64,000 bases of DNA, taken from positions 228,937,348 to 229,001,347 of the forward strand of contig OY821518.1 of NCBI GenBank assembly GCA_963682025.1. Reading direction: 5' to 3'. The stretch is from Cordilura impudica. Lineage: Eukaryota > Arthropoda > Insecta > Diptera > Scathophagidae. The notes beneath the pieces were generated by a model, which was not told the DNA's origin, did not search any database, and saw nothing but the letters and a program-made list of their open reading frames with translations. Position numbers and translations under genes: made by a program. This document shows, piece after piece, positions 44,545 through 55,767 of this stretch (position 1 is its first letter; each line of letters starts with the position of its first letter).

Positions 44545-45197
44545 AAACTATTATTTATGCATTTCCTTCCAGGATATGATGATTTAGATCAAATGTAATT
44601 AAAAAAAGCACTTACTGACCTATCCTAAATTATATTATTAATTAAGGTTAAAAAAAAAACGTACTCCAAAATATATTTGGTCGTAATTCCCATTAGGCCA
44701 GTTCTTTTTCAAAACTATTTACTAAAACTAAATATTTCGCAATGAAGTGGGGCTGAGATCCAGCTGAAACTGATAAATGGAGCTGTACGGCTACCAAAAT
44801 AGAAAAATATAACAAAGAAATTTAGGTTTTCTATACACATGTAATTACGTGTGTTTGTCAAAATAAGCGTTTTACATACGATTCATAATTTTTGCGTTCA
44901 TATGTAATTGCGTTACATATGTAATTACGCCTGACATAACCTCTGTTTGTTTCTTTTGTTTACAACGGCTGATTTTTTAATTTGTGAATTTACAAAATTC
45001 AATTCAATTCAATTTCAATTTATTTACATAATATTTTCAATTATAAAGATATAACAGTATTTATAAAGAGGTTAGGACAACTCGTTCTTTTTCTACTTAA
45101 AAATTAAATAACAATTTCTTTAACATAAAGTTTTTTTTTAAATATTTTTATGTAGGGAGAAAATTTTCAAAAAACCACTTATTTTTTTTTTTTTATT

Positions 45198-46571
45198 TTA
45201 GATTTTTAATAAAATGGATTTACAACTTATAAGTAGGTAAAATTGTGATGAGATTATCTCATTGATGTGCGCAAATTCCGAGTTAATACATCGGGAGTTA
45301 AAGTTTGTGGTGAGCCTGTTTATTTTAATATTTACGAGCTCAACATTGGCAAGAGTATGCAATCCTTGGGTTGGATAGTGCCAAGGTAAATTGTATAATA
45401 GTTTAAGAAGTTTATTTTGAGCGACTTGTAGTTTGTTGATGTGACACTGCGCAGCCGTAGACCAAAGTAGTACTGCATAGAACATTATAGCGTGAAAAAT
45501 TGATTTAAATAATAATCTTTTGTTTTCGATATTAAGTTTGGAGTTTCTATTTATGAGGGGATACAATAATCGTTTTTACATTATTTATTTTATTTATAAT
45601 ATATGGTATATGATCTTTAAATTTAAGCTTTGGGTCTAATATTGCTCCCAGATATTTTACTCTATTGGACCAAAGAATTTCGTTATTATTGAAAATAATT
45701 GGCTGTTGAGGTATAAAGCAATTTTTTCTTCTTCTTGAGAAATAAATGGCTTGTGTTTTCAGGGTGTTGATTTGAATTTTCCATTTCTTAAAATAATTAT
45801 GGACATTGACAAGTGCTGTTTGTAAACTAGATATTACATCGATCGCGTGTATTTGTGAGCTAAGTATAGCGGTATCATCAGCAAAAATGGAAGTCACAAA
45901 ATCATCGAGAATTGGGAAATCTGCAGTGAATATATTATACAAAATTGGAGAAAGACAAGAACCCTGTGGACATCCAGCGGGAACTTCAGTCTGTGTTGAG
46001 TGGTTAGAGCCAATATAGACTTTAAAAGAACGTTCTGAAAGAAAACTTTGGATTATTTTAATTAATTCCAACGGAAAGTTAAGTCTTATCATTTTCTAAA
46101 TAAGTCCATCGTGCCAAACCGAATCAAATGCTGATTTTATATCTAGTAATACCATACCAGTAGATGTCCCAGTATTATGTAGTATTATGATCCTTACGGA
46201 AACCAAATTGTTGTATAGGTAGAATATTTTCTGAATCAATAAAATCTGTAAGCTTTTCTTTAATCACTTTTTCAAGTACCTTGCTTAAAGATGATAATAG
46301 ACTTATTGGCCGATAAGAAAGAGGGCAGCAATCAGGTTTGTTTGGTTTTTTTATTGGTATAATTTTTGAGTTTTTCCATATTTTTGGAAAATAATGCAGA
46401 CGCAAGCAGCAGTTTATTATTGTAGAAATATACTTAACCCCTTTCGGTGGTAGTGCTTTTAAACATTTGCTATTAATTCCATCAGTACCAGGAGACTATT
46501 TTGGCTTTAGTTTTTTGATAATAGCAGAAACTTTATCAGTTGAAACTGGTATAACATTATGAGAAGTAGGT
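45198..46571 (-). pseudogene. LINE reverse transcriptase (Jockey-like), broken
   Basis: The minus strand shows S-P-G-T-D-G-I-N (near 46490), W-K-N-S-K-I-I-P-I-K-K-P-N-K, Y-R-P-I-S-L-L-S-S-L-S-K-V-L-E, Q-F-G-F-R-K-D-H, A-G-C-P-Q-G-S-C-L-S-P-I-L-Y and F-A-D-D-T-A-I-L (catalytic, near 45880). A C-terminal tail is at 45566-45198. Frames change near 46170 and 45550, and a stop lies near 46500. The FADD-T-A-I-L motif is typical of the Jockey clade. Confidence 0.82.
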
Positions 46572-46935
46572 ACTATGGGAGCATTCCATGAAAAAGTGGA
46601 ACTCTGAACTGTTTTACAAATATGCATTTTTTATATATTATTGCACGTACATAGTGAGATTATGTTCTCATCTAAAATAATTTACAAAAGTTGTAGTGAG
46701 TATGTATCATTTTTTCTAAATACCGTTATTTATTGAGAGTAACAACAAGTCGGATTTTTTCATTAGTCTTTACACAACTTTTTGCGAGGTCGCTGCCGCT
46801 ATTGTTTATCAGATAGAAACTAGATTTCTGTTCTTAGTTATAGTGTATGGTCCGCTGTATTTAACTGCATACTCATTTTTTTGGTTAAGTGTTTTTTTGA
46901 TAAGAAATTAATCATAACGGAAAGGTAAGTTTCGA

Positions 46936-46952
46936 TGTCCCATACGTGACGC
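46936..46952 (+). repeat. TACGTGAC motif 1
   Basis: TGTCCCATACGTGACGC, first of six copies, about 365 bp inside the left end. Confidence 0.8.
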
Positions 46953-47102
46953 TTAATTCCTTTTTCTATAATAATTGTAAAACAAGTCGACTATACAAAT
47001 TGAATTTTTCTGTTAACAGCTAACTTTTAGCGGTCTTAAAACTGGTGAAACAATTTTGTTTGAAATCGCTTTGCTTACAATATATTCTTGGTGATAATAA
47101 AG

Positions 47103-47118
47103 TGTCTGTACGTGACGC
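47103..47118 (+). repeat. TACGTGAC motif 2
   Basis: TGTCTGTACGTGACGC, about 90 bp upstream of the transposase start codon, so it could serve transposase binding and promoter control together. Confidence 0.8.
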
Positions 47119-47209
47119 CGAAGAATAAGTTATCTGACATCTTCAACTTTTACTGGCGTTTGTAATAAACAAAGCCCTTTTTTGTACTGCAAATTTCAAT
47201 AACGCAAAA

Positions 47210-48891
47210 ATGAGCGACCAGCAACCATCAACCAGTGCTAGCCGCATGCGAAAATTTCGAGAAAAGCAAAAAGAGGAAGATCCTAACCCGCTAATGAGGC
47301 TAAAAGATTGCGTGAGCTTCGTAAACGAAAAGCAGAAAATCTTTCTGAAGGTGAGTTAAAAGCAATTTCACTTAAGGAAAGGGATAAGAAGAGATTGCAA
47401 AGGGCAAAAAAGCGGGTTGAACTTCAAAATCCTACTGGTTCTCCTGTAAGTACTGAATCTCCGTACAAGTCGAAACAGACTTTATCTAAAGCTGTTCAAA
47501 AGGCTCTAAAAGCACTGCCTCAATCACCAAGAAAGAAAAAAGCGGTTGTTACAGAACTAGCGCGTAAAATGAACATTGCTCTAGCAGAAAGCCCAAACAT
47601 TAGCACATCAGGTGATGATACACGTTATGACGATGTGAAAGCATTTTACTATCGTCCGGATATTGTGTATACCTGCCCAGGCGCAAATGATTTCATCGTT
47701 GTTTGGGAACACGGCATTAAGAAGAAGTGTCAAAAGCATTATTTGACTTTGTACCTACGAGAAGCCTTTTGCATTTTTAAAGAATTTTTTCCTAATATCG
47801 AAATTGAATTTTCAAAATTTTCTAGTCTAAGACCGAAAAACGTTTTGCTAATGAAAGACACACATTCAGACCAGTGCAAATGTTTAACTCATGAAAAAAA
47901 ACAAAATTATTGTAACGACTGGTGGACTATGATTTTATGTGATCCTTCTTTGGATTCGAAGTGCTGGAAAAATGAATGTAATAATTGTTCTGATGGCAAA
48001 AAAATATTAATTTCTATGGATTTAAGTACAATCTGTGTATGGAAAGAATGGGAAAAAAACTCACAAAATAAACTACGTTTAATAAACCACGAAACAAGTT
48101 CAGGTGAACTTAAAGAAAAATTGATTGATTCTATCCATATTATGATGAAGCATGTTAATTTAAAACGAGTTCAAGCCGGTGAATTTCAAAAAGACCAACG
48201 CAATGAAAATGTGCGAATCCTTCAAGTTGATTTTGCGATGTCTTTTGGCTGTGAATACCAGAATGAAGTTCAAAGCGCACTCTGGTCACGAAAAAGTGTT
48301 CTTTTATTTACTGCTGCAAGTTTTTACAAAGGCAATTGCCAAACATATCTTATATGCTCAGATGCAAATTCGAAAGACAAGGATACAGTTTTTGTTTTCA
48401 TCAATAAGTTGTTTGACTTGATGCATAAAGAAAATGAAGACTTACCTTCATCGGAAATTATTTGGAGTGACGGCCCTTCATCGGAATTTAAGAACCGTTA
48501 TATGGTTAAACCAACATCAATGTTGAGTGAAAAGTACAAAAGGCCCTTTTATTGGAAATATTTTGCTACATCGCATGGAAAAGGTGTGATAGACGGAGTT
48601 GGCGGAAATATCAAAAGACTGGTAAGAGAGAAAATGATGAGCCAAAATGAACATGTTGTTGTCCAATCAGCCAAGGACTTTTCTGATTTAGCTTCTCAAT
48701 TAGTCACGAAAACCCGTGTGATTTATGTGCCATCCTCTGAAATTTATGAAAGGATTAAAAGTGCATCGCCGTGGGACAATGCCAAAGCGATAACTGGAGT
48801 TTCCAACTTCCATTTTATTAAAACTGAGGAGAAAGTTGTGGAGTGCAGAAAACATTGCCTTTCCCAAGACAAAACTGTATTTACCTATTGA
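47210..48891 (+). CDS. Transposase of unassigned superfamily (one frameshift near 47287)
   Basis: ATG at 47210 opens M-S-D-Q-Q-P-S-T-S-A-S-R-M-R-K-F-R-E-K-Q-K. After about 26 codons a one-base shift moves to the frame that runs 47287-48891 with no stop (527 codons counted from 47308). The N-terminus is strongly basic and DNA-binding in style. A cysteine cluster follows (Q-C-K-C...Y-C...K-C-W-K-N-E-C-N-N-C, about residues 187-225), probably zinc-binding. The catalytic core has L-Q-V-D-F-A-M-S-F (D about 307), I-I-W-S-D-G-P-S-S-E-F-K-N (D about 387) and F-A-T-S-H-G-K-G-V-I-D-G-V-G-G (D about 428). This looks like an RNase-H-type D-D-D/E arrangement. I recall similar uncharacterised proteins in animals with S-D-G and S-H-G-K-G-x-x-D-G, but cannot name the superfamily. 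The frame is nearly intact, so activity was recent. The frameshift could also be a sequencing error. Confidence 0.78.
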
Positions 48892-48924
48892 TTTTTACAT
48901 ATATTATAGATTTAAGTTGAACTA

Positions 48925-48960
48925 TGTCCCGTACGTGACGCGACTTGTCTGTACGTGACA
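48925..48960 (+). repeat. TACGTGAC motifs 3 and 4
   Basis: TGTCCCGTACGTGACGC at 48925-48941 and TGTCTGTACGTGACA at 48946-48960, 21 bp apart start to start (two helical turns), just after the stop codon. Confidence 0.8.
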
Positions 48961-49137
48961 AATACAAAAAAATGTTTTTGAATTATAAATAGGTGTTTTA
49001 ATTAATATTTTTTTTCGCTAGTAGCAAGCTTGATTCTTAGTTATAATTTCTTTCGAAGACACTTTTTATGCACCTGTAATATATTCGCTGAAATCTGAAT
49101 AAAACTATAACGATTTCGAATGTTGGTTGACTTGATG

Positions 49138-49153
49138 TGTCCCGTACGTGACG
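49138..49153 (+). repeat. TACGTGAC motif 5
   Basis: TGTCCCGTACGTGACG. Confidence 0.8.
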
Positions 49154-49315
49154 TGGGTTGTTTGCATTTTTCTTCAGTATTTCATGACTTTTTTTAAATG
49201 TTTCTTCGCACTATTAAAGACTAGTATATAATCTATTAAATTAGAGAAAAAAAGTATATATCTGATAAAACAATTAAGTGCTATATGTAATATAAACCGT
49301 AAAATTAGTTGAACT

Positions 49316-49330
49316 TGTCTGTACGTAACA
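49316..49330 (+). repeat. TACGTGAC motif 6 (near the right end)
   Basis: TGTCTGTACGTAACA, one base changed, within 10 bp of the right terminal GCATTCCA. Confidence 0.75.
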
Positions 49331-49338
49331 GTGGAATG

Positions 49339-50420
49339 CACCTATGATGCTAAGATTGCTTATAGAATTATTTACAAGGTTAGTGGTGAATGGATCACTA
49401 AGATTTTCTGAAAGTAAGTGATTTGATTTGAATACGTGTGCTAAAATTTCACATTTTTCTTCTTGCGTGTAGTAATTTGTATTATTAAATTTTAGTATTG
49501 GGATATTTGTTGGCTTCTTCTTTAAAATTTTTGAAAGATTCCAAAAAGGAGAAGAACCTTTTTCCAAAGTTGACAGCTTATTGTTTCAAAAATTATTTTT
49601 AACTTTCTTGATCTCTTCTAAAATCCGATAATTATATTGCTTTGTTAAATAATGATCCGAAATATCACGAAATCGTTTCCAGTTCCTTCTATAAATGTTT
49701 CTTATTTGAATCATATGTGTTATATGTTGTGGTAGGGTTGGGGTTTTCACTTGGTAAGTTTTACTAGGGACACTATGATTTATTGCATTAGATATGGTGT
49801 CATTAAATGTTAAGATCATGGAGTCGATTTCTTCAAAGTTGTTTATGGAGTTTTCATCAGGAACTCTCAGGTTTCTTTTAATGAAAGAAGCGAATCGGGG
49901 CCAGTTTGCCGGTTTGAAATTGTAAGCCATAGTTATTTTTACAGGAAGGTGATCTGATCCAGGATTGTTTATAACACGTGCTGATGAAATACCGTTTAAG
50001 ACATTTGTTAGAAAGAAATCTAAAGTTGATGCTTGTCTTCTCGGATCTGAAGGTATATACGTATGGTTATTAGGATATAGTATACGAAAAATGTCAGAAT
50101 CTAAACATTCGTATAAAAGGTTTCCCCAATAGTTTGACCGAGTACAACCCCAATGTCTATGACGGCTGTTAAAGTCCTTATTTTGATAAAATTTGCGCAA
50201 ATCAGTTTTAAATTGTAATTTTTTGGTATTATCGCTACCAGCAGCACCGCCCGGAAAACAGCAAGAGTAAATGTTTATATAGTTTCCATTTGAAGTTTTT
50301 ATTTTATTACCTATATTTTCAATTTGGAATGTATTAAAAGGAGGTATCAAGATGCGTTCAATATTTTTTTTAATTAAGATCGCCACGCCTCCTCCTCTGT
50401 TGTGCTCTCGATCACTTCTG
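49339..50420 (-). pseudogene. LINE endonuclease (AP-type) and linker
   Basis: The minus strand has S-R-H-R-H-W-G-C (near 50160), S-T-L-D-F-F-L-T (near 50020) and G-S-D-H-L-P-V (near 49950). These are the usual endonuclease motifs, the last containing the catalytic D-H pair. A connecting part, E-K-G-S-S-P-F-W-N-L-S-K, lies at 49567-49339. Frames shift near 49580, and the N-terminus of the domain continues in other frames up to about 50560. Confidence 0.78.
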
Positions 50421-50579
50421 TATATAAAAAAACTTGGGCGTTTTATTGATATTGAGTTATTCAGTAATATCTCCGATATAAGACAAATATGGATATTATT
50501 GTTTAATAGAAAACTGAAAAGTTCGTCTTTTTTATTTCAGACACCTCTGGCATTCCATGATATTATATTTAAATCGTTA

Positions 50580-51665
50580 TTATTCATATAAAAATTTACA
50601 TGCAAGCGAGGTTATGACCTCAAATTGGTCTGCTTTAGATTTGCATCCCTGCAACTTAGTTATTAACTCTAGAGTTAAGTTTTTAATTTCTTCAAGAGAA
50701 AACAGATTGTTGGAACTATTTGTGTTTTTGTTTTGCTCTTGTCTCCATTCATAGTTAGGGGTAATGAGTCCCTGATTAAGATTATTCGGAAAATCTGAAT
50801 TATAACTTTTGTTGTTGTTAAAACGGTCATTTTTGAATAATGGTTGCTGTTTAGGCTTGTACGCTCTTGGTTGAGAACGTTGTCTCATTTGTACATATTT
50901 TAATCTGCTTTCACAGTCGGAAGAAAACGATTTATGTGCTTTATTACAGTTTGCACACTTAATAGTTTCAGATGTGCATTCCGTAGTTTTATGATTACCT
51001 GCACAATTTGCACAAAATGTTTTGACATTGCATCGGCTAGAACCATGACCTAGCATTTGGCAGTTGCAGCACTGCGTAATTCTGGTAGACCTTTTCCTTT
51101 GGTAGTCCCATTTTACTTTGATATGATCGATTATCGAGTAATTTTGTCTAAGTTCTTTCATTGTAGTAGACTTTCTTTGAAAGTAAATAATATATGTATA
51201 TGGCCTGTTCATTGTATGGTCCATTTGATTTTGTAACTAGTTTTACATCAATACATGGTAGTTTTAAATCAATTAATTTTTTTTTTTAATTATTAACGGA
51301 TCAAATTTATCAAGTCCGAGTAGAACTGCTTTATATGGCTTTTCATTTTTTGAACCGTAAGTGAAAAACTCATATTTAGATTTTAAATGTTCACACAATA
51401 AATTAAAATCTTCAATGGAATCACAAAATATTTTAAGACCAATTGAAATTTTTCTAATTGCATATTTACATATTTTTAAGTTTTTACAAATTTCATGTAA
51501 TTATATTATTTTACATTTTAATATTGTTATTGGTGGGATTTGCACTTTGCTGGGTTTAGCGACAATTATTTCAGACTCATCGTCATCATCGTCAATCGTT
51601 TGCAGTGGTTGATAGTAGTTGCTGCTAGAAGCAGCATTATTTCGTTGTTTATATTTTTTATTCAT
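50580..51665 (-). pseudogene. LINE ORF1 Gag-like protein with three zinc knuckles, broken
   Basis: ATG at 51665 opens M-N-K-K-Y-K-Q-R-N-N-A-A-S-S-S-N. The middle part, C-E-H-L-K-S-K-Y-E-F-F-T-Y, is readable near 51370. 51224-50580 is open and holds C-C-N-C-Q-M-L-G-H-G-S-S-R-C, C-A-N-C-A-G-N-H-K-T-T-E-C and C-A-N-C-N-K-A-H-K-S-F-S-S-D-C. Three CCHC-type knuckles after an RRM-like region are typical of Jockey-clade ORF1 proteins, which bind element RNA. Stops and shifts near 51235-51300 and 51510 break the frame. Confidence 0.8.
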
Positions 51666-51907
51666 TATGTTATGCTTACTTGAAGCATTAATATCGACAT
51701 CGCGGTAGCGTTTAATGTTGTTTATGAAAAGTAAAGAAAAGGGATTAACTGATCCACTTCGTTGTTTTTTTTCACTAATCTGCTTGTTTTGAACAAAACA
51801 GAATATTTTTTTTTTATTGTTATTTTGTTACACACGTTTTGCACACACGTCTGTTTAAACTCACGGTCAAACTATTAATTGTTGAAAATAAAGTTATATA
51901 TTTTATA

Positions 51908-52290
51908 TCTATATATTAATACGTGAAGGTAAATTTTTAGTTCCCTTTTTAAGCAATATGCGAGCACGGAGGAATGTGAAAATAGGCATAGTTATAGTTC
52001 ATATGGAGGAGAATGATAAAATTTATGTTTAATCTGTCTTAGAAATATATTAAAATAAATTAAATAAAATATTTATAATAATTCGTTACACTCTGTTATT
52101 GCGAATGATTTAAATTGTATATCAACACCTTGTATTGAATTGTGAATTGCCAAAATTTATTAGCATACCTTTAGGCTCATTTAAATATTTATAAATTTAT
52201 TATACATATATATAGCTTAAAAAAATATTGAAAGAAAAAAATTGAATGAAAAAATAATATTTCCTAGAATTTGCAGTCGAATTTCGAGTA
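51908..52290 (+). mobile_element. Helitron-like element, type B, 3' end degraded
   Basis: A|TCTATATATTAATACGTGAAG at the start, and GCAGTCGAATTTCGAGTA (damaged hairpin) at the end without a clean CTAG. It lies right behind the LINE 5' end. Confidence 0.72.
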
Positions 52291-52689
52291 TTTTTAAATT
52301 GTTAATTAATATTACAGAATTTATTTTTCTTTTAATATTAATCTTTTTAATTTACTCTGTTTTTCTTTCGCCACAAGCTGTGTTGTATTTTCAAATGTTT
52401 TGTCATGCCAAGATAGAACCTGTTCTAATTGAAAAATTTACATATGACTTTCCACATGTATTGTACATAAACAATGTTTGAAAGGGTTCACACGATATGT
52501 ACAAATTGCATGTGCTAAAAACATAAGAAAAACAAAAGCAAATGTAAACATCTATCTTTCAGTAGAATCAAACAATGATTTTTAAAAACGAGTACAAATT
52601 GACAGGAAATGTCATATGAAGAACATGTCTTAAATTACTGCAGCGCACTCTGTATTTCACAATACACTTCTGACCGAAACCAGTTATAT

Positions 52690-53294
52690 ACAGTGGACCC
52701 CCTTTAACGCTCATGTAAACAATCCCCATGGATATTATATAAAATTATAATAAATTTTCGTGCTTTTTTTTACCGCTCCAACAACATTTCATTGAAATAC
52801 GGTTGTTGCAAAGCAAAAAAAAAATACGGAATGTAAAATGCAAAAGTTGGGTTCACAATACCTTGTCTGCGAAGATATGCGACAATGTGGCAAAAAGTCA
52901 TTTTCATTTATAACAAAAAGAACTCCGAATGTACAAGTGTTCAGAGAAGAGTGCTTAGAAAAGAGATTTATTCCTTTTATGCAAACCCACGATGGATCTA
53001 CTGTATTTGATTTGGATTTAGCTTTAGCTCACTACGCTGTCACAATTTAAAATTTGCTCTGAGAAAATAATATTATTATTTTTTTTAACATACATCAATC
53101 AAAACATCCCACAATGTCGGCAAATTAAAACCAAATTTAAAAATAGTAAATATACAGCAAATGAAATAAAATATTGCACTGATTTTCAATAATTTGAAGA
53201 GCGATCGCCCTACGGCCGACAAAAGCTTATATATCCACTTTCATCAATATGTATTTTATATTTTCGAACTGTAGTTTAAATAGAAGGTTTACAT
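52690..53294. repeat. Upstream flank of receptor unit 5, displaced by insertions
   Basis: 52730-53290 matches 36310-36960 (the upstream flank of copy 4), including TTTTTACCGCTCCAA and the mariner fragment. The corresponding flank next to copy 5 stops at about 44700, so the 8 kb between is inserted. Confidence 0.6.
52838..53050 (+). pseudogene. mariner/Tc1 transposase fragment, best preserved copy
   Basis: N-V-Q-V-F-R-E-E-C-L-E-K-R-F-I-P-F, then Q-T-H-D-G-S-T-V-F-D-L-D-L-A-L-A-H-Y-A-V-T-I. The L-D-L-A-x-x-H-Y-A block is the mariner/Tc1 second catalytic region (family form W-P-D-L-A-x-x-H-Y). The fragment has about 40 recognisable codons, a stop straight after, and no first or third catalytic motif. 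Confidence 0.72.
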
Positions 53295-53302
53295 GTACAC
53301 AC

Positions 53303-54562
53303 TAGGGCCACCCTTGGTTAAAAGTTGTTTTAATATATATTCGCGAGCAATAAGCAAATAATTGCACCAGAGATATATCACAATGGATAATTTTGATCTC
53401 AGGAGCACTGAAGGGTTAAATAAATAAAAATTAACCGAATTATTTTTCTTAAATTCTAAATAGTGGTATCAACGAGTTTAATAGAAAAACTCGTTTTCGG
53501 TAATTTTTATTTAAAAATATCTTAAAATCCAAATCTGGCCTTTGCAAATAATGGGTTAACGTTCTCGGATTTATCCCAAATTTTCGGAACGAAACTTCTA
53601 CACATTTGGTTATTATATTTTAAGCGTCGCATCTAAAAATTGGACAGCACTTACCAAATGTTTGAATTTTTTGCATAAATTGTCTTTTATTAGCTTGGGG
53701 TCATATGTGACCCCAATTCCAAAAGGTTTAATGGAGTCATATTATTTTTTTCCCGAAACCCTAGGCTATTACGATAAAATATAACATTTAAAAGTAGAAA
53801 AGTGATGAATTTCTGGTACAAAGTATTTAGAAAGAGTACATTTACAGAATATTTCACAAAAATCCAAGTTTTCTCGAAATCCGCAAAAATAAAATCCTTG
53901 TCAAAAAAATTCTGGCAGAGGGATTTACTTAAAAATTCACACAGGTAATCTGCAACATGTATTTAATAAAACCTTAAAGTGATAGATTCAGCTTTTTAAA
54001 TTTTGTTTAAGAAAATTTTTTCAAACTTGAAAAAGGAGTTTTAAAAATGTTATCAAAAAAATTTCCAATTTTCGGTCTCAATGCGCAATAGGTTAACAAC
54101 GTGGTAATAAAACAATTCTTCATATCTAAGTACTTATAAGTATAGAGACCAAAAAAGAATGATGGCTTTAATCAATTTCTCAAAGTTGAAAAAAAGGCAT
54201 TCAAATTTCATGACCTATTTTTTTTTGGCACAAAAGTGGTCAGGGGCATTTGCTATTTCTTGACGAGGTTTCATACGATTTTGAAGTTTTATAGCCTATT
54301 GAAAGGATAATTTAATACTGATCCCGAATTATGTAACAGCTTGTCGGAAAAATTAAATTATAGAACGGAATTTTCGTAAAATCTGAAAAAAAGTCATATT
54401 TTCCCCATATAAACACACTTGAAATTTTCAATCGCTTTGCGCCACGACTAAACGTTTTTTGATTGGCCCAAAACTTTGTATTTCTCAGTTTTTTTGCTAT
54501 TCGCATATTTCTAGGGGGTGAGACCGACAGTTTGAACATTTTTTTTATTAAGGGGCACCCTA
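53303..54562. mobile_element. hAT-type element, one-arm relative of the foldback element, 1260 bp
   Basis: The ends TAGGGCCACCCTTGG and ...AAGGGGCACCCTA are flanked by a perfect 8-bp duplication GTACACAC (53295-53302 and 54563-54570), again of the form nTnnnnAn. Its body matches one arm plus part of the spacer of 15761-18662, including GGGGTCATATGTGACCCC near 53698. It sits at the same place in the same dispersed repeat as the other copy. Confidence 0.87.
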
Positions 54563-54570
54563 GTACACAC

Positions 54571-54909
54571 AGACAGACGGACGGACATCGCTAAATCGGC
54601 TCAGAATGCGTCTCTAAGCCAATAAAATATTTTTGTTAGTTAAAAACACCATCATAAACTCGTTATATCCCGACCAAAGAGTGCAATAAGCAGAGGTAAC
54701 AATATTTCAATGTTTTTTAAGAAAATAATTGTAATTTTGAATGCTGAAGTTTTAATTAAATATTTGGTTGCTACGAAATCAATATATCAATTCATTTAGA
54801 AACTTCGATAGCATCACGTTTTGATTAACCTTGCCCCGAAAAACAAGCCCATCCTTCACATTAAATACAAATATTAAATTTTATAAATCTTTACTTTGTA
54901 AATTAATTT
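54571..54909. repeat. mini-me-like tail and spacer
   Basis: AGACAGACGGACGGACATCG, then CTAAATCGGCTCAGAATGCG: the GTCY-type tract and tail of the repeat split by the hAT element. 54690-54909 is non-coding and partly matches 37560-37660. Confidence 0.55.
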
Positions 54910-55722
54910 TCATTTTTATACCCTATACCACTATGTGGTTTGGGTATAATGACTTTGTGCTGCTGTTTGTAACAACCAAAAATATTTGACCTAGACCCAT
55001 CTTTAATTATACCGATCGAATCAGAATCACTTTCTGAGTTGATTTAACAATGTCCGTCCGTCCGTCCGTCCGTCCGTCCGTCCGTCCGTCCGTCTGTGTG
55101 TCCATGTAAAGCTTGTAATCAAACTGCAGGTCGCAAATATGAATATATTTTGATGAAATTTGGTATATAAGCTTCTATCGGCCATGGGATGAACGCTATT
55201 GAAATTGAGGAGAATCGGTCCATGTTCAGACCTAGCCCCCATACAAATTACCCCTGTGAAATCGACATAAATTGCCATAAGATCCAAATTGTCATATAGA
55301 TCTTACTCAAATTGGGTTTGTATACGTTCATTACATCCATTAATGAGTAGTCCAAAAATGATCCCTTTGGCCCCATATAGAGCTGCTTCCCGATCTTCAC
55401 TTAAATCTATTAAAAAATAAAAATATTGCACTAATTCTTCTCAAATTTTGTTTGTATATATTTTCGCAAAATACAAGAGACTTTACCAACCATGGTCAGG
55501 ATCGGTCCATTTTTGGACCTAGTCCCCATATAGATATATCATCCGATATGAACTTTTTCATATCTGCAGCCAAAAAAATTAATAAAAATCCCACTCAAAT
55601 TTGGTTTTTGCTTATTTTCTATGTCCAGTTAGTTGGGCCTAGGAGATTCGGTTTCTAAACGCATGGTATAGGGTATCGTATAGTCGGTCTAGACCGACTA
55701 TAATTTTCTTACTTGTTTCCAT
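54910..55722 (-). repeat. Dispersed repeat family A, full copy, inverted, with expanded GTCC tract
   Basis: Left: TATACCCTATACCACTATGT. Right: palindrome AGTCGGTCTAGACCGACT, then ATAATTTTCTTACTTGTTT. The tract at 55050-55095 holds about eleven GTCC/GTCT units, longer than in other copies. No real gene; an 86-codon open frame here only follows the repeat. Confidence 0.78.
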
Positions 55723-55767
55723 TTGATGAGCAAATATGTTTATTTATAAATACTGTTTTTTATTTTT

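Larger units (their letters stand above)
46572..49338 (+). mobile_element. DNA transposon of unassigned superfamily, about 2.77 kb
   Basis: It interrupts the LINE. The ends GCATTCCATGAAAAAGTGGA (left) and (reverse of right) GCATTCCACTGTTACGTACA share GCATTCCA; the similarity extends weakly outward (ATGGGA / ATAGGT). A simple target duplication was not found. It carries one gene on the plus strand and six same-direction copies of TGTCYGTACGTGAC, two before and four after the gene. Confidence 0.72.
44990..51860 (-). mobile_element. Jockey-like LINE, near full length, split by a DNA transposon
   Basis: On the minus strand: 5' region near 51860, ORF1 with three zinc knuckles, endonuclease, reverse transcriptase, then a 3' tail of TTGAA units (plus strand ATTCAATTCAATTCAATT, 44997-45015). 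46572-49338 is a separate DNA transposon inserted between the endonuclease and the reverse transcriptase. The LINE itself is about 4.1 kb and is broken by stops and frameshifts. Confidence 0.8.

Noticed and set aside
55027..55287. 86-codon minus-strand frame with T-D-G-R repeats
   Set aside because: It lies across the GTCC tract of the family A repeat. Other copies do not keep the frame.
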